Assembly: GCF_030814715.1 (NCBI RefSeq)
Contig: NZ_JAUSVO010000007.1
Location: 124,001 to 188,000, forward strand
Reading direction: 5' to 3'
DNA from: Kaistia dalseonensis
GTDB taxonomy: Bacteria; Pseudomonadota; Alphaproteobacteria; Rhizobiales; Kaistiaceae
Length of the DNA: 64,000 nt
Positions within the stretch are counted from its first letter, which is position 1. The number at the start of each line of letters is the position of its first letter. Under the pieces are notes generated by a model, which saw nothing but the letters and a program-made list of their open reading frames with translations, searched no databases and was not told the DNA's origin. Shown here piece by piece: positions 18,606 through 26,248 of the stretch. The position numbers and the translations under genes were made by a program.

Positions 18606-19676
18606 TCGCTTGCGTGTCGCGCCGGGCCGGGCAGCCTCGATCGCCTTCTTCATCACGCTCGGCAATGCCTCATGCGGCACGTCGTCCGGCGCCGCCCACC
18701 AGCTTCCCGCGGGCGCCGGATGGGCGGCCGGCAGATCCGCCAGCCAGATGTCGAGCGTCAGGCGAAAATGGGTGAAGACGTGGATCACGGGATCGGTGAC
18801 GCGGCGCCAATCGGCCTGGAAAGGCGCATCGGCGAGGATGCGGTCGCGATCGAAGCCGGGCGACCATGCTGTGCCCGGCACCTCGGTCATGCCGCCGAGC
18901 AAGCCGCGCTCGGGCCGGCGCTGCATCAAGATGGCGCCATCCGCGCGGATCGCCACAAAGGCCGCGCCGCCGCGCTCGGGCCGATCGGCCTTTTCACCGC
19001 GACGGGGATAGGCTTCCTCGACACCTGAGGCGTGGGCTGCGCAGGATTGATCCCAGGGGCAGAGCGAACAGGCCGGTCGCTTCGGCGTGCAGATCGTCGC
19101 GCCGAGATCCATCATGGCCTGCGCATAGTCGCCCGCGCGTTTCGCCGGTGTAAGCCTTGCCTGAAGGACGCGTATCTCCTTCTTGGCCGCCGGCAGGGGT
19201 GTCTCGACCTTGAAGACGCGCGCCAGCACACGCTCGACATTGCCGTCGACCACGGCTGCCGGCTCGTCATAGGCGATGGCGGCGATGGCTGCGGCCGTAT
19301 AGTCGCCAATGCCGGGCAGATCGCGCAGCGCAGCGGCGCTACCCGGAAAGCGCCCGCCATGATCGCGCATCACCGCATCGGCGCAGGCCTTCAGATTGCG
19401 CGCGCGCGAATAATAGCCCAGTCCGGCCCAGGCCTTCATGACATCCTCGACCGGCGCCGCCGCGAGATCGGCGACGGTAGGCCAGAGAGACAGGAAGGCC
19501 TCGAAATAGGGCTTCACCGCCGTGACCGTGGTCTGCTGCAGCATGACCTCGGACAACCAGACGCGATAGGGATCGGGCCGGATGCCCGCCCGCCGCTCGG
19601 CCGGCCCGACACGCCATGGCAGTCGCCGCGCGTGGCGATCATACCAGTCGAGCAACAAATCAGCAGAGGGTGACAA
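18600..19676 (-). CDS. mutY: A/G-specific adenine DNA glycosylase
   Basis: A 358-residue base-excision repair enzyme removing adenine opposite 8-oxoguanine. The N-terminal WYDRHARRLPWR, WLSEVMLQQTTV and the helix-hairpin-helix LPGIGDYTAAAI are classic. The catalytic Asp lies in VVDGNVERVLAR. The 4Fe-4S cluster is CxxxxxxCxxCxxxxxC in ICTPKRPACSLCPWDQSC. The C-terminal part is a MutT-like 8-oxoG recognition domain. The start is a TTG at 19676 with GGAG eight bases upstream; no ATG fits. Convergent with the Cys-repeat gene; in many relatives mutY lies near dsbA-smc, but here it is about 12 kb away. Confidence 0.96.
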   Translation of the reverse strand: MSPSADLLLDWYDRHARRLPWRVGPAERRAGIRPDPYRVWLSEVMLQQTTVTAVKPYFEAFLSLWPTVADLAAAPVEDVMKAWAGLGYYSRARNLKACADAVMRDHGGRFPGSAAALRDLPGIGDYTAAAIAAIAYDEPAAVVDGNVERVLARVFKVETPLPAAKKEIRVLQARLTPAKRAGDYAQAMMDLGATICTPKRPACSLCPWDQSCAAHASGVEEAYPRRGEKADRPERGGAAFVAIRADGAILMQRRPERGLLGGMTEVPGTAWSPGFDRDRILADAPFQADWRRVTDPVIHVFTHFRLTLDIWLADLPAAHPAPAGSWWAAPDDVPHEALPSVMKKAIEAARPGATRKRK

Positions 19677-20001
19677 TGATCGGGCTCCGAAGGTCGCTGG
19701 CCGAATGAACGGAATCGCTCGGGCGAGAAGCGAGATATGGCAGCGCGAAGTCGGGCTGTGAATGGATCACGGGCATGATCGTCAAAAGACCGCATTGTCA
19801 CGATTTGGCCAGCCCGGTCTTTCCCAATCAACACCGTGCAGCGTTGGAAGACCGGCCCGCCGACAAGCCTTCGTCGCGACGGCCGTGATCGTCGATCCGC
19901 TGGCGCCCTCCAATTGATCCAGCGCATGGCGTCGGGGGCCAGCGTCATTCAGATGCAACGCGGCTGGCCTATGTGTCAGGGGCATCAAGCGTGAGGCGGG
20001 C
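19677..20001. other. Intergenic region between mutY and the pyruvate kinase-like gene
   Basis: These 325 bases separate divergent genes. AAAGACCG at 19785-19792 and CGGTCTTT at 19815-19822 form an 8-bp inverted repeat with a 22-base spacer, and a third GAAGACCGG copy occurs near 19847. This may be an operator or hairpin. No gene, RNA or clear promoter was recognised. Confidence 0.4.
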
Positions 20002-21477
20002 ATGACTGAGCACAATCTGATCGAGCTCAAAGCGGATGTAGAGACGCTGGCCGCCACGGTGCGCGCCGAAGGCGAGACCATTGCGGCGGCCTGGGCACCA
20101 TGGATCGAGCGCCCCGAATTCAAGGCGAGCGCCGCCAATCTCGCGGACTATCTGGCCCTCCGCCGCCGCGACATCCGGCCCTTGCAGCGCCGGTTGATGG
20201 CGCATGGCCTCTCCTCTCTCGGGCGCCTGGAGAGCCGCGTGCAGCCGACCCTCAATGCGGTGCTGGCGGCACTCGACGCCTTCACCGACGCCGCGCCGCG
20301 CCGCCCGCTGCCGTCCGAAGCCGAGTTCTTCGATGGTGAGCACAGGCTCGCTGAGCGGACGACGGAAATTCTCGGCCCTGTCTCGCAGACCCGCGCCGTT
20401 CATCTCCTGATCACCTGTCCGCCGGAAGCGGCCGAGGGGCCGGAATTCATGCGCCGTCTGGCGCGCATGGGCGTCGAGGCCGTGCGCATCAACTGCGCCC
20501 ATGACGACGCCGCAGCCTGGGGCCGGATGATCGGCTATGCCAGGGAAGCGAGTGCTGCGACGGGGCGTCCGATCAAGATCCTGATGGATCTCGCCGGCCC
20601 CAAGATCCGCACCGGCCTGATCAGGCCCGTGGACGGCCACCGCCGCGTGGGCGTGGACGATCTGTTCGCGATCGCCATTCCCGGCCAGCTCGACAAGGCC
20701 GATGAGGGGCTGATCGCCGTGGAATGCACGCTGCCGCAGGCGCTGATGGCGGCCAAGCCCGGCGAGCGCATCTTCGTCGACGATGGCAAGCTCGCGACGG
20801 TCGTCGAAAGCGTGTCGCCCTGGGGCGTGACGGTTCGTGTCACGACCTCGCCGGACGAGGATGGCTACAAGCTCAAGGAAGAGAAGGGCGTCAATTTCCC
20901 CGACACGCATTTCTCGATCCCGGCCTTGACCGAGAAAGACATCGTCGATCTCGCCTTCATCGCGGAACATGCCGACGGCATCGAGTTCTCCTTTGTCCAG
21001 TCGGAAGAGGATGTCGCCGCGCTGCACCGCGCGCTGGAGCGCATCCGTCCCGACTGGCGCAAACTCTCCCTCATTCTCAAGATCGAGACGACGCGGGCCC
21101 TCGGCAACCTGCCGGATATTCTCGCCCGCGCGGCCGGACGCCAGCCGACCGCGATCATGATCGCGCGTGGCGATCTCGCCGTCGAAATCGGTTTCAGCCG
21201 TCTTGCCGAGATGCAGGAGGAACTGCTCTGGATCGGCGAGGCGGCGCAGGTCCCCGTGATCTGGGCGACGCAGGTGCTCGAGCATCTGATCAAGAAGGGT
21301 GTCCCGCTCCGTGGCGAGATGACCGATGCCGCCATGAGCGCGCGGGCCGAATGCGTGATGCTGAACAAGGGGCCGAACCTCTTCGCCGCCATCACCGAAC
21401 TCGACACGCTGCTCTCGCGCATGAGCGAAAACCAATACAAGAAGGCGCCGCGCCTGCGCCGGCTGACGAGCTGGTAG
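20002..21477 (+). CDS. Pyruvate kinase-like protein with N-terminal extension
   Basis: A 491-residue protein. Residues from about 130 form a pyruvate kinase barrel: MDLAGPKIRTG (compare LDTKGPEIRTG), a B-domain-like insertion (VECTLPQALMAAKPGERIFVDDGK), EKGVNFPDTHFSIPALTEKD, ILKIETTRALGNL with the catalytic lysine region, and MIARGDLAVEIGF. About 125 helical residues precede the barrel, and the C-terminal allosteric PK_C domain is missing, since the chain ends soon after GEMTDAAMSARAECVMLNKG. It may catalyse PEP-to-pyruvate transfer or a related reaction, but activity is inferred. ATG at 20002. It is alone on its strand in this stretch. Confidence 0.85.
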   Translation: MTEHNLIELKADVETLAATVRAEGETIAAAWAPWIERPEFKASAANLADYLALRRRDIRPLQRRLMAHGLSSLGRLESRVQPTLNAVLAALDAFTDAAPRRPLPSEAEFFDGEHRLAERTTEILGPVSQTRAVHLLITCPPEAAEGPEFMRRLARMGVEAVRINCAHDDAAAWGRMIGYAREASAATGRPIKILMDLAGPKIRTGLIRPVDGHRRVGVDDLFAIAIPGQLDKADEGLIAVECTLPQALMAAKPGERIFVDDGKLATVVESVSPWGVTVRVTTSPDEDGYKLKEEKGVNFPDTHFSIPALTEKDIVDLAFIAEHADGIEFSFVQSEEDVAALHRALERIRPDWRKLSLILKIETTRALGNLPDILARAAGRQPTAIMIARGDLAVEIGFSRLAEMQEELLWIGEAAQVPVIWATQVLEHLIKKGVPLRGEMTDAAMSARAECVMLNKGPNLFAAITELDTLLSRMSENQYKKAPRLRRLTSW

Positions 21478-21495
21478 CACGCACGATCGGGCCGA

Positions 21496-22434
21496 TCATG
21501 GTCCGTGATGCATGCCCGGGTCATCCCAGGGCGCCACGGGCTGGAAGCGCGCGACCAGCGCGTCGACGACGACGCGGACCTTGAGCGGTAAGGCTCGCGG
21601 CGCCGGCCAGAGCGCGTGGATCGGCATCTCGTCGCTGGAAAAACCCGGCAGGACAGTTTCGATCGTACCCGCGCGCAAGGCGGTGGCGACGAGCCATCCG
21701 GGCAATCGGCCGATGCCGTGCCCGGCGAGCACCGCATCAGCGATCGCATCGCTCCGGTCGAAGGCGAGACGCCCGCGAACCGTGACATTCCGTGCCTTTC
21801 CGCTCGTATCGGTCAGCCGCCAGGGGGCGGACCCGCCGCGCGCCCGCTCCAGGATGAAGGCATGGCCGGCCAGATCCTCGATTCCCCCGGGTCGGCCATG
21901 CCGGTCGAGATAGGTCCGGGCGGCACAGAGGATGGTGGTCTGCGTGCCGAGCCGCCGCGCGATCAGCCCGGCCGCATCATCGAGCGCGCCGATCCGAACG
22001 CCGAGATCGATGCCTTCCGCCGTCAGATCGGCGACGCGGTTCGAGAAATTCACGTCGAATTCGAGGCCAGGATGTTGCGCCGACAATTCGAGCAGCAGGG
22101 GCACGACCCATTGTCGGCCGAACAGGACCGGCAGGTCGATCCGGACCAGCCCCGCCGGCTCGGCGCGTCGCGCTGCGAGCGAATCCTCGGCGGCATCGAG
22201 CTCCGCGAGGATGCGCAGGCAGCTTTCGCGAAAGCGCGCGCCTTCATCCGTCAGGCTCAGGCTGCGCGTGGTCCGGTTGAACAGGCGAACGGCGAGCCGC
22301 GCTTCCAGCCGCGCAATGCTCTTGCCGACGGCCGAACGCGTCAGGCCGAGCCGCGCCGCCGCCCGCGTGAAGCTGCCGGCCTCGGCCGTCTCGACGAAGG
22401 CGGCGATGCCCTCGAACCGCTCTCGATTGATCAT
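21496..22434 (-). CDS. LysR-family transcriptional regulator
   Basis: A 312-residue LTTR. The N-terminal winged helix-turn-helix reads FVETAEAGSFTRAAARLGLTRSAVGKSIARLE, followed by the linker RLFNRTTRSLSLTDEG. The C-terminal effector domain is of the periplasmic binding type, beginning at about residue 90 (RIDLPVLFGRQWVVPLL). It is divergent from the SDR gene at 22548, the usual arrangement for an LTTR controlling its neighbour, and an inverted repeat lies in the shared promoter region. The ligand is unknown. Confidence 0.93.
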   Translation of the reverse strand: MINRERFEGIAAFVETAEAGSFTRAAARLGLTRSAVGKSIARLEARLAVRLFNRTTRSLSLTDEGARFRESCLRILAELDAAEDSLAARRAEPAGLVRIDLPVLFGRQWVVPLLLELSAQHPGLEFDVNFSNRVADLTAEGIDLGVRIGALDDAAGLIARRLGTQTTILCAARTYLDRHGRPGGIEDLAGHAFILERARGGSAPWRLTDTSGKARNVTVRGRLAFDRSDAIADAVLAGHGIGRLPGWLVATALRAGTIETVLPGFSSDEMPIHALWPAPRALPLKVRVVVDALVARFQPVAPWDDPGMHHGP

Positions 22435-22489
22435 GGCGTCGATGATTGGAGAAACTCAGTCCCGTGTAAAGCGCCGAGATCGCGCGATA

Positions 22490-22516
22490 CGATCCACTCA
22501 CGACCGATTAGGATCG
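22490..22516. promoter_or_regulatory. Inverted repeat between LysR and SDR genes (candidate operator)
   Basis: CGATCC at 22490-22495 and GGATCG at 22511-22516, separated by 15 bases, lie in the 113-bp divergent promoter region. Position and symmetry fit an LTTR binding site; no binding data. Confidence 0.4.
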
Positions 22517-22547
22517 GCGCCATCCTCGACGAGAGAAGGCCCATCCC

Positions 22548-23264
22548 ATGTCATTCGAGAACAGAACAGTCGCGATCATCGGCGGTGGCTCGGGCTTCGG
22601 CTTTCGCGTGGCGACGCGAATCATTGCCGCTGGCGGCCATGTCGTGCTCGGTGGCCGTTCCGAGGCCAGGCTGCTGGATGCCGTGGCACGTCTCGGGCCG
22701 AGGGCGCGCGCGCAAACCGTCGATATCGAGCAGAAGGCATCGATCGCGGCATTCTTCGAGGTGATCGAGAGGGTCGACCATCTCTTCGTCCCGGCCGCGA
22801 CCTATAAGGTCGGACCGATCGACACGCTTTCCGACGCGGATGCGGAGAGCCCGTTCCGCACCAAGTTCTGGGGTCAGTATCACGCGATCAAAGCGGCGCT
22901 GCCACGTTTCGCGCCCGATGGCTCGATCGTTCTGATGGCGGGGGCTGCCGGCGCGCGGCCGATCAAGGGCGCAGCCGCCTATGCCGCCGCCAACAGCGCG
23001 ATCGAAGGGCTCGGCCGCGCGCTCGCGCTGGAGCTCGCGCCGATCCGCGTCAACACCGTCTCGCCCGGCACGATCGATGGCGATCTCTGGCGCAGCCGGC
23101 CGGATTCGGTCCGCGAGCCGGCCTTCGCGCTCTATAGCCAGCTCGCTGCGCTCGGCCGGCCGGGCACGGAGGACGAGGTGGCCGACACCGTGCTGTTCCT
23201 GATGCAGAACAGCTACATGACGGGCTCGACGCTCTATCCCGATGGTGGCTACGCGCTGCGGTGA
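22548..23264 (+). CDS. SDR-family protein with altered catalytic triad
   Basis: A 238-residue short-chain dehydrogenase/reductase fold. The cofactor-binding loop is GGGSGFG at residues 12-18, a variant of GxxxGxG. The expected Y-x3-K is Y145-A-A-A-N149, so the catalytic lysine is Asn, and the residue normally serine thirteen positions earlier is Gly132. VNTVSPGTIDG after the active site and the C-terminal GSTLYPDGGYALR are standard. It may be a divergent or non-catalytic SDR. ATG at 22548; divergent from a LysR gene that probably controls it. Confidence 0.9.
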   Translation: MSFENRTVAIIGGGSGFGFRVATRIIAAGGHVVLGGRSEARLLDAVARLGPRARAQTVDIEQKASIAAFFEVIERVDHLFVPAATYKVGPIDTLSDADAESPFRTKFWGQYHAIKAALPRFAPDGSIVLMAGAAGARPIKGAAAYAAANSAIEGLGRALALELAPIRVNTVSPGTIDGDLWRSRPDSVREPAFALYSQLAALGRPGTEDEVADTVLFLMQNSYMTGSTLYPDGGYALR

Positions 23265-23396
23265 GGCGGGGAGGGCGGCCGCGCCCCATCGCATGGATCG
23301 GCTGAAGCCGGCTAACGGCATGCGAAGCGCGTACTGTCACATCCTTGTAGCGAAACCCTGCTCCTCCTGTCGAAGCCGCCACAGGGGATGACGCCG

Positions 23397-24302
23397 ATGT
23401 CCGAGACCGACCAGGATCAGCTTAGCCGGATCAAGGCTGAAATTGCCGACAGCTTCGACGAAGAGCTGGAAATGCAGCTGGAAGAAGACCGGCTCGACGA
23501 GCTGGTCGCCGAGGGCATGACGGAGCCGAGCCTCGACCGGAAGATCTATTTCCGCGAGCTGTTCCGCCTCCAGCACGAGCTCGTCCGCCTGCAGGATTGG
23601 GTGCAGTATCAGAAGCTCAAGGTGGTCGTGATCTTCGAGGGCCGCGATTCCGCCGGCAAGGGCGGCGCGATCAAGCGCGTCACCCAGCGGCTCAATCCCC
23701 GCGTCTGCCGCACCGTCGCCCTGCCGGCGCCGACCGAGCGCGAGCGCAGCCAGTGGTATTTCCAGCGCTACGTGCCCCATCTGCCGACCGGCGGCGAAAT
23801 GGTCCTGTTCGATCGCAGCTGGTACAATCGCGCCGGCGTCGAGCGCGTGATGGGCTTCTGCACCAAGGAGGAACTCGACGAGTTTTTCCGTTCGGTGCCC
23901 GAATTCGAGCGCATGCTCGTGCGCTCCGGCATCATCCTGATCAAGTACTGGTTCTCCATCACCGATGAAGAGCAGGAATTCCGCTTCAAGATGCGCATCC
24001 ATGATCCGCTGAAGCAGTGGAAGCTCTCGCCGATGGACATGGAGAGCCGTGTCCATTGGGAGGATTACACCAAGGCCAAGGAAGAGATGCTGGCCCGCAC
24101 CCACACGGCCGACGCGCCCTGGTGGGTGGTGCAGGCGGTGGACAAGAAGAAGGCGCGGCTGAACTGCATCGCCCATCTGCTGGCCCAGATCCCCTATGGC
24201 GACGTGCCGAAGCCGGAGATCGAGCTGCCGAGCCGCGTGCGGCATGATGATTATGTCCGCACGCCCGTCCCGGCGGAGCTCTACGTGCCGGAGATCTTCT
24301 GA
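23397..24302 (+). CDS. ppk2: Polyphosphate kinase 2 (class I PPK2)
   Basis: A 301-residue polyphosphate-nucleotide phosphotransferase transferring phosphate between polyphosphate and NDP. Walker A is FEGRDSAGKGG in VVVIFEGRDSAGKGGAIKR, and the second phosphate-binding region is MVLFDRSWYNRAGVERVMGF. The HDPLKQWKLSPMDMES and lid regions match class I one-domain PPK2. ATG at 23397 lies nine bases after AGGGG; a second in-frame ATG at 23388 is closer to the SD and less likely. Flanked downstream by two hairpins. Confidence 0.94.
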   Translation: MSETDQDQLSRIKAEIADSFDEELEMQLEEDRLDELVAEGMTEPSLDRKIYFRELFRLQHELVRLQDWVQYQKLKVVVIFEGRDSAGKGGAIKRVTQRLNPRVCRTVALPAPTERERSQWYFQRYVPHLPTGGEMVLFDRSWYNRAGVERVMGFCTKEELDEFFRSVPEFERMLVRSGIILIKYWFSITDEEQEFRFKMRIHDPLKQWKLSPMDMESRVHWEDYTKAKEEMLARTHTADAPWWVVQAVDKKKARLNCIAHLLAQIPYGDVPKPEIELPSRVRHDDYVRTPVPAELYVPEIF

Positions 24303-24383
24303 GGCTCGGCCCGCCGAGCCGCGATCATTGGCTGATCCCACGCGCGTTCCTCCTCGAACCCGTCCCTCAAAGGGGGCGGGTTC
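24303..24383. terminator. Hairpins between convergent ppk2 and LLM genes
   Basis: GGCTCGG-CCCG-CCGAGCC at 24303-24320 directly follows the ppk2 stop. A second stem, GAACCCGTCCC with AGGGGGCGGGTTC, lies at 24356-24383. Neither has a T run, so termination is inferred from position. Confidence 0.5.
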
Positions 24384-24417
24384 AGGGGAGCGCGAAGCCC
24401 AGCCGGGCCGCCGCGCC

Positions 24418-25440
24418 TCAGCGCCAGCCGAGCCCGGGCGCCACGTGCTTCAGGATCGCCTCGATGACGTGGGCGTTGTAATCGACGCCGAGCTGGTTCG
24501 GCACGGTCAAGAGCAGCGTATCGGCCTCGGCGATCGCCTCGTCAGTCTTCAATTGCTCGATCAGCTTATCCGGCTCGGCCGCATAGCTGCGCCCGAAGAC
24601 GGCGCGCACATCCTGCTCGATATAGCCGAACTGGTCCTTGCTCTCGCCATTGCCGCCGAAATAGGCGCGGTCGCGATCATCCATCAGCGCGAAGATCGAG
24701 CGGCTGACGGAAACGCGCGGCGTGCGCTCATGGCCCGCTTCCTTCCAGGCCGCCCGATAGGCGCGGATCTGCTCGGCCTGTTGCACGGAGAAGGGCTTGC
24801 CGCTCTCGTCGAATTTGAGCGTCGAGCTCTGCAGATTCATGCCCTGCTGCGCCGCCCAAACGGCGGTGGCGTCCGTCGCCGCACCCCACCAGATGCGATC
24901 GCGCAGGCCCGGCGAATGCGGCTCGACGCGGAGCAGGCCGGGCGGATTGGGGAACATCGGCCGCGGGTTCGGCTCGGCAAAGCCCTTGCCGCGCAGGATT
25001 TCGAGATAGACGCTGGTGTGGCGCCGCGCCATGTCGGCGTCGGTCTCGCCCTCGGCCGGCCCATAGCCGAAATAGCGCCAGCCCTCGATCACCTGCTCGG
25101 GCGAGCCGCGGCTGATGCCGAGCTGCAGGCGCCCGCCGGCGATCAGATCGGCCGAGCCGGAATCCTCCGCCATGTAGAGCGGGTTTTCATAGCGCATGTC
25201 GATCACGGCCGTGCCGATCTCGATGCGGCTCGTCTTCGCGCCGACCGCCGCGAGCAGCGGGAAGGGCGAGGCGAGCTGGCGCGCGAAATGGTGCACGCGG
25301 AAATAGGCGCCGTCCGCGCCCAGTTCCTCGGCCGCGACGGCGAGATCGATGGATTGCAGAAGCGTATCCGCCGCCGAGCGCGTGCCCGATTGCGGGGAGG
25401 GGGACCAATGCCCGAAGGAGAGAAAGCCGATGTTTTTCAT
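24418..25440 (-). CDS. LLM-class flavin-dependent oxidoreductase
   Basis: A 340-residue luciferase-like monooxygenase. MKNIGFLSFGHW at the N-terminus, the AAEELGADGAYFRVHHFA strand-helix, RIEIGTAVIDMRYENPLYMAEDSG and LGISRGSPEQV are recognisable F420/FMN-binding family segments. The substrate is unknown. ATG at 25440. Convergent with ppk2. Its upstream neighbour is the YCII gene about 120 bp away on the same strand. Confidence 0.9.
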   Translation of the reverse strand: MKNIGFLSFGHWSPSPQSGTRSAADTLLQSIDLAVAAEELGADGAYFRVHHFARQLASPFPLLAAVGAKTSRIEIGTAVIDMRYENPLYMAEDSGSADLIAGGRLQLGISRGSPEQVIEGWRYFGYGPAEGETDADMARRHTSVYLEILRGKGFAEPNPRPMFPNPPGLLRVEPHSPGLRDRIWWGAATDATAVWAAQQGMNLQSSTLKFDESGKPFSVQQAEQIRAYRAAWKEAGHERTPRVSVSRSIFALMDDRDRAYFGGNGESKDQFGYIEQDVRAVFGRSYAAEPDKLIEQLKTDEAIAEADTLLLTVPNQLGVDYNAHVIEAILKHVAPGLGWR

Positions 25441-25559
25441 GGCTCAAAGATAAGGGCCTTCGGCGCGCGGGGAAAGGTGCGCCGATGGTTGACGGTGCGT
25501 GCAGGGAAAGAGCAACGGCCGCCGCCTCCAGGTGGCGACCGCGCCGCCGGCCTGCGGCC

Positions 25560-25931
25560 TCAGGCCAGATCGGCCAGTTCATAAAGCGGGCGGATCTCGA
25601 TCTCGCTCGGCCCCGCCATCGGGTTGGGACAGCGCTTCGCCCAGTTCACCGCCTCGTCCATGTCGCGCACCTCCCAGAGCCAGAACCCCGCGACCAGTTC
25701 GCGGGGATGCGCGAACGGCCCGTCGACGACCGTGCGCGAGGGCCCGTCGAACTGCACGCGCTTGCCCTCAGAAGACGGCTTCAGCCCGTCGGCGGCGCGC
25801 CAGATGCCCGCCGCCTTCAACGCCTCATTGAACCGCCCCATCGCCTCCATCATCGCCAAGGTCTCGGGCGTGGCGACATACCCCACCCGCTCGCTCTCCT
25901 CGGTCGCCTTCACCAACACCATGACCCGCAT
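25560..25931 (-). CDS. YCII-domain protein (YciI family)
   Basis: A 123-residue protein with the YCII ferredoxin-like fold: MRVMVLVKATEESE, then LKAAGIWRAADGLKPSSEG, and DGPFAHPRELVAGFWLWEV. This is the YCII subtype found near extracytoplasmic-function sigma factors and in many genomes as a stand-alone protein of unknown function. ATG at 25931 restores the family N-terminus; the longer frame upstream does not. Confidence 0.9.
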   Translation of the reverse strand: MRVMVLVKATEESERVGYVATPETLAMMEAMGRFNEALKAAGIWRAADGLKPSSEGKRVQFDGPSRTVVDGPFAHPRELVAGFWLWEVRDMDEAVNWAKRCPNPMAGPSEIEIRPLYELADLA

Positions 25932-26248
25932 TGTTTCGCTCCGTGGTTGGGCCGGCAGATTGGGCCGGGTATTGGAACGACGAATGAGGGGGGTGGGTTC
26001 GGACATTGGTGGGGGATTTTTCTGGGAGCACTTCGAGCGGAAGGGAGCCCAAGCGGCCTGCCCTAAGCGTGAGGCCGGGTCAAGAAGTGCCAATGATGAC
26101 CGCCTTATGCTGTTTCCTTAGCGCACTGAGAACCCGGGTGCGGACGCTTGTCCGTCCGGCTCACCTCTCGTATTTGGTGGGAGCATCCGCTGGAACGGCG
26201 GGGGTGCTGGCGGGGTGGCTCCGAGCGGGATGTTGTTGCGCTTTGGAT
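25932..26248. other. Intergenic region before the low-GC gene
   Basis: These 317 bases lie between the YCII start and the end of the HEPN-like gene. They contain short G-rich runs near 25984-26020 and no recognisable promoter, RNA or gene. GC begins to fall toward 26249. Confidence 0.4.
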
